DNA of 64,000 bases from Sphaerosporella brunnea. Lineage: Eukaryota > Ascomycota > Pezizomycetes > Pezizales > Pyronemataceae. The notes beneath the pieces are model-generated. The model saw nothing but the letters and a program-made list of their open reading frames with translations, was not told the DNA's origin and did not search any database. Shown here piece by piece: positions 12,279 through 22,767 of this stretch (its first letter is position 1; the number at the start of each line of letters is the position of its first letter). A program made the translations under genes and the position numbers. The stretch lies in assembly GCA_008704415.1 (NCBI GenBank), contig VXIS01000133.1:1-64000 (forward strand), given 5' to 3'.

Positions 12279-13305
12279 ATGCCTCTGCCAATGAGTACTA
12301 TCGCCACGTTCCGCCGAAGAGCGGTTATGGCAGTCGCCGGCCACGGCGCTGTCACCAAGCTGCATCGACCGCCGCCAGGCGCAACCACGTTGCCAGATCG
12401 TTTACCGGTATGTTTTGCCCCACGTCAGCGACAACAGCATCTAACTGTCAACGCGGTGAAGACAGCGGTCGCGAGCAGCGGAGTGCTCACCACGCGACGT
12501 AACTTCTCTTCTTCTGGCCCGGTGGCAGCTAAGGGGTCGCCATGGGTGCTGGTGAACAAGCAACGGAAGGAAATTGCCGCGCTCCTCGCCAACAACAAGC
12601 AGTTGTTTCAGAAGCTTGAGGTGGTAATGGCTGAGGTAGCGACGTTGAAGGAGGAAAACACGACTTTGAAGGAGAAGATCGACATCGTGCTGAACGATAA
12701 CGCAACCTTGAGGGCGGAAAACGCGCAATTGCGCCGCGACTTTGCGACCGTGGTCGACCGCGTGCACCATCCGATATCCTGCGCCATCGCCACGAAGTAT
12801 TGGTGGAAGTACTTCGTCCTCCCAGTGATCGAACCCGATGCGGCGAAACTGCAAGCACTCCAGTCAGGCGCAACCGCCGCATACCCGAGCTACACGAGCC
12901 CACGATACTTCCAGAAGAAGGTTCCCGACTGGCCATCAGCCGCCGCGCGCGCTGGGATGTCCATCACAGACCTGCACGATCGCATTCAGAAACTCGACCA
13001 TTCCCGTATCCGTAGAAATGTGGTTGCCCACGAGGTGACGGCGGACGACATCCGCGTCGCGATCAAATACGCACGGGACCCGATCGAGGAGAGCATGATG
13101 CGGTGGAGTTTCGAAAACTATTGGGGCGTGACCCCAGAGGCGTATGATGTGTTGGAAGATGCAGTGAAGCAGCAACTTCTGCACCAGCGGATGTGCAACT
13201 GTGAGTACCGATCGCGTCTGCAATGGTGGGGTGCTAACGATGGCGACAGTGTCCGACGAGCAGATGGAGTTCCTGCATCTCATTCTCAAACAGGACACGA
13301 CTTAG
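12279..13305 (+). CDS. Predicted coiled-coil protein with HEPN-like RNase motif
   Basis: Two exons (12279-13200 and 13250-13305) encode about 325 residues. Residues 1-80 are rich in Arg, Ser and Ala, poor in acidic residues, and end in RRNFSSSG, resembling a mitochondrial import presequence. Residues 95-160 form a heptad coiled coil (KLEVVMAEVATLKEENTTL). The C-terminal half includes ATKYWWKYFVLPVIE (171-185) and IRRNVVAHEVT (245-254). The R-N-x-x-A-H signature is that of HEPN ribonucleases, in which Arg and His are catalytic. The domain assignment rests on this motif and the helical context, so it is tentative. The splice is supported by a GTGAGT donor, GCTAAC branch box and ACAG acceptor, and by a short second exon in frame with a stop. 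Reading through the intron instead would give a longer, compositionally odd tail. An in-frame ATG also occurs at codon 5. No frameshift or stop breaks it. Confidence 0.8.
13201..13249 (+). other. Intron of the HEPN-like gene
   Basis: A 49-bp GT-AG intron with donor GTGAGT, branch-like GCTAAC 13 bases before the end region, and acceptor CGACAG. Splicing splits a Leu codon and leads to an 18-codon last exon. Confidence 0.8.
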
Positions 13306-14955
13306 AAATGCGTGTCCTTTTTTTACAGAACGAGCGCTTTGCGGTGGGCACGCCCGGGTGTCAGTGCGGCGGTTCGGCTGTGGATCCGGTGCAACGACGG
13401 GGAAAGCGTCCGCAGGGCCAGACGATTCTTGTTGGCGAAATTGTGGCAGTTGCGGATGTTTTAGGGTGATGTAATGATGGCAATTGAAATGGTACTGCGG
13501 GTATTCGTCCTTGAAAAAGCAACCCATGTGTCGCTGTCACTTGGCCGCTGCGCTCTGAAAACGTCCAGCCACCTGACGAGTGTGCTAATTGCTCAATCTG
13601 TCACCGTGGATTATAGAAATCGCCGAATCCCAACCTCCCTGGTGCAAAACACCCGGCAGCCGCCCTCGTGCCCTTGGCCTACCAGCTCCGAGGTTTAAAC
13701 CCTGGCGGTTTGCACTCTTTCCACCTTTACAACCCATAACACCGCTCTACCTCCGGGTGGATCTCGCGTTTGCGTCTCCGCTGTTTTCCCGCCATCCAAG
13801 GTATCAGTCTCGCTGCTACCGCTGCCAAACGCGATGGCGATGAATTTACACCCCTGCGCTCGTTGAGTCCGTCCTTTCATCCAGCTGACAGCCACCAGGG
13901 TGGCAGGAAGCTATATATCGGGTTGACGTGTCGTCATGGTCGTCGTTAAAGGCCTTCATACACGCATGCACAAACGAGGGCTACAAAGCCTTCTCGGTGC
14001 CGCTTCGATCAGTCCTCGAGCTAGTAGCACTACCCTCGCTGCCGTGGCGGCCCTGAAGGAAGCCTGCACCTTGTATGCAGCTTCAATTTCTGACTCCCCA
14101 ACGTCTCCGTCCAAGCCTGACCATTCATCAGGCGTTCAGTCATCTCCCCGGCATGCTGGAAGGGTTGCTTAGCCATCACGAGACACATGTAAGTAACCGC
14201 GGTCGTCGCTGTGCTGCCGTGTTGGCCGCTGACAAGCTCGCTGCCAGTGGTGGTGAGTTGCCGTGTGTATCGTAGTGCTTCCCAGCTCGGCATGTTGGTG
14301 GAAGGTTGCCGTTCACTACAATCTACGACATCGGCAGCGCGGCCGCAGTGGAGCTGGCAACCCCCGTAACGGGCATTCCTAAACGTGGATGTTGTTCGCT
14401 TCTTTGTGGCGTCTCAACCCTTCCAACTGGCAGGCGTCGATGTTCACCGTCCGCATGCTGCCACTGCGTTCGCGTCTCCTTCCTGGGCAGGAACGTATAC
14501 CGGCAACGGTTTCGCTGTGCAGATCCCGTGCCGGACCAGAGAATTCTCTGTGGGATACAAGGCGGCCAGTAGCCAGCCAGCACGGCGGTTCTTGTGGCGG
14601 GCCGGCGGTCTTCACAGCCGACGCAAAAGCCGGGCACAGGTATTTCCTGCAACGGCGGAAAGAGGATAGAATGCAGAAGCACGCTTTTGCGGGGGAGGGT
14701 AAGAGCCGATGGTTGCCATTGAATGCGCCGTTAGTTGCGACCGATCCTTGACGGACGTGATGAGTCCAAATGCGTGCCGTGAAGGACTGTTGAAGCGTAA
14801 ACAGGGACTCACAGGCCGCAATGCCGCGGCGCCATAGCGGCTAGACAGTTGTAGCGACCGCAAAAGCGACGTGAAACCCAGCAGACACGGACCTGGAGAT
14901 CCTTCGCAGGCTGCGGCGTATATACCCTGTATTGATCGGATGTCCGAGATCTGTG
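13306..14955. other. No recognisable gene
   Basis: Open frames of 60-120 codons occur on both strands (for example 14030-14293 and 14323-14682 minus, 14389-14751 plus), but none shows a known motif or a consistent frame. One minus frame continues between 14293 and 14030 but ends without recognisable domains. Confidence 0.4.
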
Positions 14956-14959
14956 CAGT

Positions 14960-15290
14960 GCCGCGACCGTGCACGTGGAAAGGAGTGTTGGGGCGTGCGG
15001 AGGATACGTTAAATATATGGCTGGAGTGTGGCATATAGGTTTTGAGGGCGCGGGCTCCAATCCTGCGGGGTCGAAGCATCTGAGCGTGACAGTCGAAACC
15101 CAGGTGCTGGAGGAAGGCGAGTTGTTCATCATTTTGCAGGACCTGAAGGCAACAATTCACGCTCGGGCTGCCGTGGCTGGTGTCCTCTGCCTATCGGGGG
15201 CTGCTGCGAAAAGCATAGCTCAGGTCGCCTATTCGTTGAGCCAACAGAACTCCACCGCTCATGTTCGCCAAGCTGCGGTTCTCTGACGTA
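14960..15290 (+). pseudogene. MULE N-terminal domain fragment, copy 1
   Basis: The plus frame contains VLEEGELFIILQDLKATIHA followed by RAAVAGV. This matches the fragment at 62.2-62.4 kb (VLEERELLSAFQDFKARIHT, WAAVAGFGVRFEHSD, KGCDFKVHA). The latter has the layout of the FAR1/WRKY-like DNA-binding region that precedes Mutator-like transposases. Copy 1 diverges after RAAVAG and loses the Cys/His portion, so it is a dead fragment. No catalytic domain follows. Confidence 0.4.
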
Positions 15291-15974
15291 TTCAAAAGAT
15301 GTTGGTCCTGTCCCAAAACTGTGTGGTTGAGTGGCTTGCCGCTGCGTATAGTCGCAAAACGTGCGACGGCCCAGCAGTTGAAAAGTTCTAATACGCTGCT
15401 CATGCTGGGAATTCGGCGCCCAAAAACATTGCATTTTGGCTGGGAGTTTCCCAGGGGCGACGGTTTCGATACTGATAGCTCACGGGGCCTTTACGCAGGG
15501 ACTCGCCTATATTTTCCCATCTCACTCTTCTCGCCATCGGCGTCCGAACGCAGATCACTGCTGTGGCTCATGCCCTTTCACTCGGTCGGAGATCGCCCTC
15601 TCGCTCCGATCGACCCTGGGGTTGACAATTATGAAGATTGAACAGTGTTCCGACGGTTCAGCCAGGACTGCACCCTGGATCGGACCGACTGGCACGGTTG
15701 AATCCGGTGCGCACTTCAAGTGAGCCATCACCATCTAGTCTGATCCAGTGCACAGGTGCCAGGGCCCAGGAAACACCTCGGTCAACTGCAGTCGAACGGA
15801 CGCTGATTATATCTCTGCCGTGAGTCCATTGCCGCGGTAGACCTTTTCTTGGCCGGTGAAAAAAACCGGAATCATTACGCCATCGCTCATCGTTCTCAAC
15901 GCGTGTCCGTAACCCTTAACCGCCTCCGACGCTCAAACCCACGTGTGATGGTCAAACGTCAACCACTGCGCATG
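15291..15974. other. No recognisable gene
   Basis: Nothing beyond short unmotivated open frames was seen. Confidence 0.4.
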
Positions 15975-16167
15975 CCGTTGTTGCCGATAGGTTTCGCGCA
16001 GTGGACACTAAGAACGTAGGTGAAGAGATATATATCAAGGTACAGAGCTAAGTTCGCGTTTCGGCTCCTTAAGAGGCAGAAACGGGAGCTAGCTCCAAAC
16101 TCTAGTCTGACTAACCCTAACGCACCTGTTCATACTCGGATCCCATATAGAGTCATACTCTATGTTT
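15975..16167 (+). repeat. MULE-type terminal/leader repeat, copy 3
   Basis: Shares GTGGACACTAAGAACGTAGG, AGAGATATATATCAAGG, CAGAGCTAAG, CCTTAAGAGGCAGAAACG, TTCATACTCGGATCC and AGAGTCATACTCTATGT with the segment upstream of the MULE transposase at 60.7 kb. It reaches the same ATG, but downstream sequence gives no transposase. The match extends the full length of the repeat. Confidence 0.65.
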
Positions 16168-17000
16168 CAGCAGCCGTCACCCCGCCTTCAACAATCATGG
16201 GCCAGAGTTCGTCTACCGCGCCTTTCTCAACGGTGCATTCCACGGCCGTGCCTTCCTGGCTGTTTAAGAAGAGCATCTTCGATAGTCAGAGCCCAGTTTC
16301 TTCCGGCCTTTCTTGGGTCCCCAGTGTTTTATGTTAAACGCACACAGAGTAGGCATTTGATAACTTCGGTTAACAACGCCTGGTATGTACTGAACTGGTT
16401 GGTGGTTTCCCACTCTGCTTTCCTCTTCTGGCGGCATCCGTCCTATGCCGCTTCTCTTCCACGGCGCTTATTTCCCCCTCTGCCGGTTTCCCTTATCCCT
16501 GTTTTCCCTGCTGCTTCTCTCACTCACCGCTTGTCTTTTCAGCCACTTCTCTTTGTCCCCTGGCCGCTTAACTCCACTGTCTATTCACGTCTCCTGCAGC
16601 CAGCCTCTTAAGCTAACATGATGTATTCGGACTGCCTGCCTAGGATACCATTGCCTAACCGGCATCTGTCCTGCCGACATTGTATCAGTCGCACTCGACC
16701 CCACTTGGCTTCTTGATGAGTGGCACGACAAGCCTAATTGGACTGGGCATGCGGAGCACACAGTCAACGATATTTGGGAGCCATCATGTTGCGGGACAAG
16801 TGGAGTTCTCGTTGCCGAAGGTGATGAACGAGAAGATGCCGAGCACCCCAAGCGTCGCCAGCGGTCGGCGGGTGATGGTTTGGGCCGTGACCACATGCAA
16901 GCCTGCCAACATCAGCCACCCCGCTTGATGAGCACGCTGTTCAGGGCGCGATCAAATACTGGGCTGCATAGCGCACCGAGCCACGCTAGAAGGACCTCGC
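16168..17000. other. No recognisable gene
   Basis: Starts at the ATG equivalent of the MULE leader repeat. The open frames that follow (16162-16611 and 16020-16337) have no transposase motif. Confidence 0.4.
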
Positions 17001-17004
17001 ACGC

Positions 17005-17289
17005 TTGACCCTTGAGTATCTAACTATGCTAGCTATGTCTGCCAAGCAGGAGAGCGTCGTGGGTGGCGCACAGGTAAAAACCAAGGCTCGTCAGTGCGGC
17101 TGGAGCTACGAAACCATCGGGGCTCTGGAGTGTTTCCAAAGCTGGTCGCGCGCTGGATTGATGTCCGCCAAGTATTGCCAACGACAGGAGCTTGACGAAA
17201 CTCTCGAGGCACTGTGCAAAGCGGAGCGGAAACAAGGAAAACAGAAGAGCGGGATAGCAGCAGAGCACGGGATTTGGAGAGCGAGATAG
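17005..17289 (+). pseudogene. Possible hAT transposase C-terminal fragment
   Basis: The 94-codon frame contains WSYETIGALECFQSWSRAGL, which resembles the 57.4-kb frame DDVIEAIECLKSWAREDM and the general hAT dimerisation motif in which a run of the form EAL-CLKSW follows the RRNRL segment. It then becomes Lys/Glu-rich. No other hAT motif or terminal repeat is visible nearby, so the assignment is weak. Confidence 0.3.
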
Positions 17290-17382
17290 CGGGGTTGCAG
17301 GATCGCGGTTATGTATTTGTGGCAAATTGACAACAGATATTGTTCCGGTGAGCGCCCATACAACGGTTGCCTGCCGTTTTTG

Positions 17383-17625
17383 GTTTGTTTTAATCATATT
17401 GTATTCGGCCGGTTGCGGCCATGACATATGTAGACAGAGAACCCCTTCGGCGTAGGGCCGCTGGGTGCTTTGCCGGTGCGGAGCTGGTAGAAGGGCGAAG
17501 CCAGCGACTTGTTCGTCTTGGCCGCGATGGGGTCACCCTTCTTTCGTCGCCGGTAGTACGTTTTGGCAATGCAGTGCTTGGCCGGCCACCCAGCCCTGGT
17601 TGACTGCCGTTGACTGCCGTTGACA
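17383..17625 (-). pseudogene. LINE 3' end, copy 1 (truncated)
   Basis: Minus-strand translation across frames gives WVAGQALHCQNVLPATKEG, KTNKSLASPFYQLRTGKAPS and PTPKG. This is the same C-terminal stretch as in the 46.6-kb LINE (DRWLAKHCRPKSYYK, ALAARFFQLRLQKAPT), and part of the family zinc-cluster tail. Most of the Cys-x2-Cys region is deleted. The 3' flank has the hairpin GGCCGCAACCGGCC and then CAATATGATTAAAACAAA, identical in arrangement to the 47.2-kb copy. Confidence 0.6.
17407..17420 (-). other. LINE 3'-end hairpin, copy 1
   Basis: On the LINE sense strand reads GGCCGCAACCGGCC, preceded by ATGTCAT and followed by GAATACAATATGATTAAAAC. The same stem, with loop variation, occurs at 27463-27476 and 47180-47193. 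Confidence 0.75.
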
Positions 17626-18150
17626 GCAGACCACAGTACAACTGGTCAACTGCCCTTGACTACGGGCGGTCCAGACCGCGGTACCAAAACGACTGCCGGC
17701 CGTGGTCTTTGCTGAAGACTCGACCGTCAGATGCGATCCAGTCGGGTCCAGGACTCGACCAAAACGGACCGTACGGAACATTCATGTTATGGCACTGAGA
17801 CCACTGTATTGGCGGCGATTTCTGGGGAGCCACATGGCTTTGTTACAGCCCGTCATGCTTGGTTGAAGCCATAACAGTCTACAGGTAGACTGAACTGGAT
17901 CCGCAAAAATGTCACAAGTTCGCAACCATCCGCCTGCGATTTTCCAGCCCGCGAACACTATGGTTATAGTCTGCGCCACAACTCCCTGTCCACGAGCATG
18001 ACATTGAATAGCATATCAGCGAAGGTATTTTTTAAATTATTTCGTGAATAGTGAGTGAAATCGGCCTGTCATGCGTGAAAGCCACGTGCCCTCTAGCACT
18101 GATTTATAATGATGCACCAGTTCTGCCCTCTGTGCCATGGCGAACTGGCT
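17626..18150. other. No gene; GACTG-rich segment
   Basis: The part at 17600-17780 repeats TTGACTGCCG, GGTC and CGACTGCC motifs in both orientations and may be a small transposon remnant, but no terminal repeat pair could be established. Confidence 0.35.
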
Positions 18151-18154
18151 GCAC

Positions 18155-18690
18155 TTACTCGCCCGTCGCGGGCTTCGTGCTTACGGGCTCTCGTCGGCCA
18201 GTGGGGCGGGTGTTCGGTGCGCCATAGAGCGCAACTCTATCGGCGGTTGTGCATGTGACTGTGCGCTGGTCAGCTGAATGCCTCATCGGTGTAAATCGCC
18301 AATCGGTGAGCACATCGACGTGCTTGGGTGGCTGACGCTCATCCTGGCAATAGTCGTCCGTGGTGGGGGCGGGCGGTCCGGGATTGCGGGTTATCTCTCG
18401 CCGTGCGAATTGTGTGTCCAGCAGCGATTTGAGCGAGGCGATGGTGGCAATGAACACTTTAGGGTGTAGTGCGTTCAGCACCATCAACCCCGCGGGGGAC
18501 GACACTGCGTCGCCCGATCCGTCAAAGACGATTCCACGGATGCAGACACGCCCAAAAGACCGAACCACTCCTCCAGCAAGTCATCCAGGAACAGTTCAAC
18601 GGTGTTTGAAAACTGCCAGAGACTGGTGATGAATGCAGTCACCTTGAGAGCGCGTTTGCCAAGGTACAACAATATGCCTTTGGGTTATGG
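18155..18690 (-). pseudogene. Unrecognised gene remnant, duplicated at 22.8-23.4 kb
   Basis: Minus-strand frames give VELFLDDLLEEWFGLLGV (18600-18540) and, in another frame, SSPAGLMVLNALHPKVFIAT followed by IASLKSLLDTQFARREI (18510-18390). The piece 18255-18510 is clearly similar at DNA level to 22768-23005 plus 23379-23421, so a larger unit was duplicated. No family is recognised. It may be part of a multi-exon effector-like gene, but that is conjecture. Confidence 0.35.
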
Positions 18691-19348
18691 TTGACGGAAC
18701 GACTCAGACTCGGACATCGAAATTTTGTAGTCGAGTGATATTTGCATATAAAACCTAGCGTCACCCGGGCGCGCCGTCCGCGCGGCCGCCCTGGTTCAAT
18801 CACCCAAAGCAATCGAAAGGAATAAAACCGTGACCATGGCTAATAGGCTACCTACCCCATCTGCTCGACTACAACACATACCGCTATCTGGTGAAATATA
18901 GAGTTCTCGAGATCTCGCTTCTTAGCGAAAACGTGAACATATAAAATCGCCACCTACAGCGAATGGAAGGTCGTCAAGAACAAACTGGCACGCTCTAGCT
19001 CTGCCGAGAACGCTCGGCGGCGGCGGTCCTACACGCCTTGGGGTTCGCAAAGTGATGTGATGATGTGGAGAATTGTACGCTGCGAAGTATTGCACGCTTT
19101 GAAGGGTTGCGCGTCGCGGCATTGGATGGTGAGCTTGTAGCCGGCACCCGCGCGTCATCACCGCCATGGTAGCCACCAGCGATTGATGCTGTGCCCGCGA
19201 CGTCTCAACTCAGACCATTCTTTACCAGCACAGAACTTCAATACAGCGACAAACAAGAACACGATTGCCAAAACCCCTCCCTGCAAGCCCGTGAATCGAT
19301 CAATTTGTCCTCCGCTACGTGGCGAAGCTAACCTTGCATGCAACCGCA
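18691..19348. other. No recognisable gene; 5' flank of family-A pseudogene
   Basis: The last part (19240-19348) matches 24200-24284 in front of family-B: CCCGTGAATCGATC / CCCGTGAGTCGATC, TTGTCCTCCGCTAC and CTAACCTTGCAT. The similarity therefore starts before the probable start codon. Confidence 0.5.
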
Positions 19349-20023
19349 TGACCTTAGCTCAAGGCTACAGCGATTTCGTCCTTATTTCACCGGGTAAGCA
19401 CGAGGACAAGTTCCATACTCTGGTCTTTACGTTCATCGTCGACAAGGGCTGGCAGATCTACCATCCCACGAAGACAACCGGTTCAAGCGGTCAGTGGGCG
19501 AGTGTTCTGACAGTCACGCCCTGTCGCTCAACAACCGGAACCCCAATGTGTTCGCCGGGCTCCGCATTGTAGCCGCCCACAACAATCTTGATCGGTTTGG
19601 AACCGCGATGTGCGCGATTGGAATCAGGGGCCGCAGGCTCGTGGGCGGCAACGCACCTCGGCCGCTCGCAGCAAACCCACAGCTGGACTTGCCCATTGAT
19701 CAGGAAGCTCAGGGTGGCGACGACATCGGTGACAATGATGATGGTGAATCACTGCCTGATGTGGAACCGGCCCCGCCGGCTCATGGTGCTGGAGTTCGTC
19801 GTCACGGTCCTGGTGCGTCCTGATATTGGAGCCGTGTAACACTGTCCTGATCGTGAAGCCGGATTTCCTCGCCCTGATGGTGAAAGAATGCATCGTCCGG
19901 ATCTTGAAGCCGATCGTGTTGGAGACAGAACACAGCCTCCGGATCGTAAAGCCGCATTTCGTCGGGCTCAGGTTTGAGACAGAATGCATCGTCCGCATCT
20001 TGAATCTGGTCGGCCTCATCCTC

Positions 20024-20031
20024 ATCGTGAT
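20024..20031. repeat. Target-site duplication ATCGTGAT (left)
   Basis: Matches 21843-21850 exactly and flanks the hAT-like element. Removing element plus one copy restores continuity of the coding repeat region of copy A. Confidence 0.8.
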
Positions 20032-21842
20032 TATTGATGGACACAAGCCGAGCCTGCCCGAGCTAAAAGCTCGAGCTGCAAGCCGAGCCGACTAGAGCCT
20101 AGGCCCCTGACAAGATGAGCAGGCTGAACGGGTTGCCCGCCGAGCCTAGCTTTGGCTCGAGCTTTTGGCTCGAGCCCGGTGTTGGTAGAAGACCCTAGAT
20201 GGCCATGTGGGACGGAAAATACAGCAATATGCTATCAAATTCCATGATTGCGAAAGCTCAAAGAAAATGCCACCCAAACGTCCTTCTCAGCCCCCACCAC
20301 AACACACTGACGCTGAAAGATCACCATGGCCGCATGTTCCCAGGCCGCTCCCTCTTCAGCGGAAGGCTCCCAGGCTGCTCCCTCTTCTGCACAAGTCGAA
20401 ATTGAGGCGTTGAACAAGAAGATCGCGGGTAGTTGGGGTACTTGCTGTGGGTTGTCATGTGTGGAGGCACTGTGGCTCTCCGGGTCAAACTTTGCTACCG
20501 GCCTTTACTCTCTATGGAATAAGCTCAAACCTACAGATATAGATCGCCGAAGGACGCTCATGCTCTCCGTGTATTCAAATATATCCCCTCATTGAGGGTT
20601 GTCTTGTGGGATGCCCGCGCGCCGGGTCCTGTGACTCTCGGGGTCAAACTTTGATACCGGCCTTTACTCTCTATGGAATGAGCTCAAACTTTCAGATATA
20701 GATCACCAAAGGACGCTCATGCTCTCCGTATATTCAAATATATTCCCTCATGGAGCGTGGTCCTGTGGGATGCCCGCGCGCGGGGTCCTGTGGCTCTCGG
20801 GGTCAAGATGTGATCCCGGCCTTTGCTCCCTATGGAATGAGCTCAAACTTACCGATATATGGCATCAAAGGACGCTCATCCTTCCGCTGTATTCAAATTT
20901 ATCCCCTCATTGAGGGTTGTCTTGTGGGCTGGCTTCGCGAAGGGTCCTGTGGCTCTCCCGGTTAATGTGCTACCGGCCTTTACTCTCTATGGAATGAGCT
21001 CAAGCTTACAGATATAGGGCATCAAAAGACGCTCATTCTGCCACTATATCCAAATCTATCCCCCCATGGCTGCTTGTCATATAGCCCGGTGGGCTGCACT
21101 GTGGCTCTCCGGTCAAAATGTGATAGCCACCTTTGCTCTGTATAAAATGAGCTCAAACTTACAGATATAGGGCATCAACAGACGCTCATCCTCCCACGGT
21201 ATTCAAATCTATCCCCCCATTGATGCTTGTCTAGTGATGGACATAAGCCGAGCCGACTCGAGCTCAAAGCTCGACCCTCGAGCAGAGCCAAGCCGAGCCT
21301 GACCGTTCGGCGATCCGAGCCGCCTCGAGCCTCTTGCCTAACGAGCCAAGCTTTGGCTCGAGCCCTCTGTGGTCGCTGGCTAGGTAGGGGGAGGCATCCC
21401 GTCGGCGGTGCCAAGATGAAAAGTGCTGGTTGATCGAGAACATTGTTTGCCAAAATGGCGGGTGACTATCTTGCCATCCCCGCCTGCTGTGTTCGCAGCG
21501 AGCAGCTCTTTTGCCCAGGCTGGACAGGTTATCACTATGGATTGCCAGCAGCATCTGGACGACGGCGACGCCGAATGTTTCGATGCAGAGCAGGAAGCCG
21601 AGCTACAAGGCGTTGATTCCGTATCAGATCTGTCGGATATATACTAGTATAGCGACATCTCTAATGTCACAGTGTGCAACCTCTTATTTACCGGCTCGTA
21701 CATCTCATAAATCGTATGGCCGCTCGAGCCAAAGCTCGAGCTTTTCAGGCTCGGCTCGGCTGGACGAGCCCATCTGCTAACAAGCCGAGCTGGCTCGGGC
21801 CTTGCTGATGGCTCGGCTCGGCTCGGCTCGTGTCCATCACCA
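20032..21842. mobile_element. hAT-like element with GAGCC-rich termini and internal tandem repeats
   Basis: Bounded by the 8-bp duplication ATCGTGAT. The left end TATTGATGGACACAAGCC and the inverted right end TGGTGATGGACACGAGCC match at 20 of 23 positions including the following GAGCC. Eight-bp duplications are typical of hAT transposons. Inside are subterminal GAGC/CTCG arrays, five tandem units of about 158 bp (20430-21225), a second internal copy of the terminus (GTGATGGACATAAGCCGAGC at 21234), and a short coding relic ending in EQEAELQGVDSVSDLSDIY (21588-21647). The relic resembles the acidic tail in the related element at 33.3 kb. The element looks non-autonomous. The second internal terminus suggests one copy nested in, or recombined with, another. 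Confidence 0.75.
20430..21225 (+). repeat. Tandem array, five units of about 153-159 bp
   Basis: The marker TCTATGGAAT (or variant) recurs at 20511, 20670, 20829, 20986 and 21139. Each unit contains GGCTCTC-GGGTCAAA, TACCGGCCTTTACTC, GAGCTCAAACTTACAGATAT, GGACGCTCATSCTC and a TATTCAAATMTATCCCC-TCAT end. Units have diverged but stay nearly constant in length. The array lies inside the hAT-like element. Confidence 0.9.
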
Positions 21843-21850
21843 ATCGTGAT
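21843..21850. repeat. Target-site duplication ATCGTGAT (right)
   Basis: Second copy of the 8-bp duplication of the hAT-like element. Confidence 0.8.
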
Positions 21851-22318
21851 TTTGGAGGAGACGGATTGCCTGATCCTGATCGTGGAGCCGGATCGCTGAG
21901 ACCTGATCTCGAAGCTGGCTTTCTTCGCCCTCACCTTGCTGGCCTTGGTGCCGGATTCGCCCGTAGTGGCTTTGGTGCGGGAGTTTCGGGAGATCACGAC
22001 GACGCCCCCGTTGAGGCTGGAGTTGGTGGTCTCCGAGATTACCCCGCATTGAAAGACAAGCTTCAACGCGTGATGGAGATGCGCATTGCTCGGATGATGG
22101 TGCGCCTGCTGGGCGTTGTCACGGAATGCAACGACCAGGCCAAGGCTGCGGTCTGTGCGCCTCTGGCAGAAAAGCTAACCTGCCCACACGCCTCAAGGAA
22201 CGCCGCCGCAACCGCAATGAAGGACTGCGGGATAGAGATTCTGAAGATGCAGACCGAGTGTGAGCAAATCTTGACGACTGCCTGGGAGGACCAGCTTGCG
22301 CGGTTTATGTCCATGTAG

Positions 22319-22767
22319 GCATAGGGACGGAGGAAACGCTGTGAAAATGTGGGGAAAGGCAATGAAAATGTGGGGAAAGGCTATGAGAATTTGATTCAAT
22401 TTGTCGTCACGCGTATTATCTCGTGAATGTGCAAAAGTGGGCGTGTCAGAAACATGCGTAAATGTTGATGCTGATCTAAGACATAGAATGTTTCAGCCCC
22501 CACGACACTGCTGGCATGGGGAGAGACTCAGCGCCCGCATGTCCCGCAACGCCTCGTACAAGAACTTTTCTTACTGGCAGCATTTCATCAAACACCGTGG
22601 AAAAGGGACGAGTCCAATGAGGAGTTTTTTCGTGTTTCCCGGACAGTTTCTCCTTGGTCTCGACGTTTTTTCTTGCCTTGCTCTGTGTGGCCATAGCCTA
22701 AACGGTTCATGTTACAACGATAAATAGATACACAACAAATGACCGTGCCGGCCACCTCGTCACGTCA
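22319..22767. other. 3' flank of copy A; no gene
   Basis: Contains a 21-bp duplication (AATGTGGGGAAAGGC at 22342 and 22364). The open frame 22401-22727 has no motif. Confidence 0.4.

Larger units (their letters stand above)
19349..22318 (+). pseudogene. Unrecognised two-part protein family, copy A (interrupted)
   Basis: The head starts MTLAQGYSDFVLISPGKHED, then FHTLVFTFIVDKGWQIYH and GQWASVLTV. A small deletion near 19513 relative to copy B (24.3-25.3 kb) shifts the frame, and the head continues as ALSLNNRNPNVFAGLRIVAA and RFGTAMCAIGIRGRRLVGG. An acidic stretch (GGDDIGDNDDGE) and an Arg/Asp/Pro-rich repeat region (units like RPDLEA, PDPDRGAG) follow. The hAT-like element 20032-21842 sits in that repeat region. 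The tail resumes at 21851 and ends GGLRDYPALKDKLQRVMEM, a helical region, and a stop at 22316-22318. Head and tail align with copy B; the middle is hypervariable. No known domain is recognised. An in-frame TGA also occurs near 19975. Because both copies are broken, the family must have intact members elsewhere. Confidence 0.6.

Noticed and set aside
19826..20095. Hydrophobic 89-codon ORF as a small membrane protein
   Set aside because: It is an alternative frame of the Arg/Asp/Pro repeat region of copy A, whose other frame continues across the hAT insertion site.
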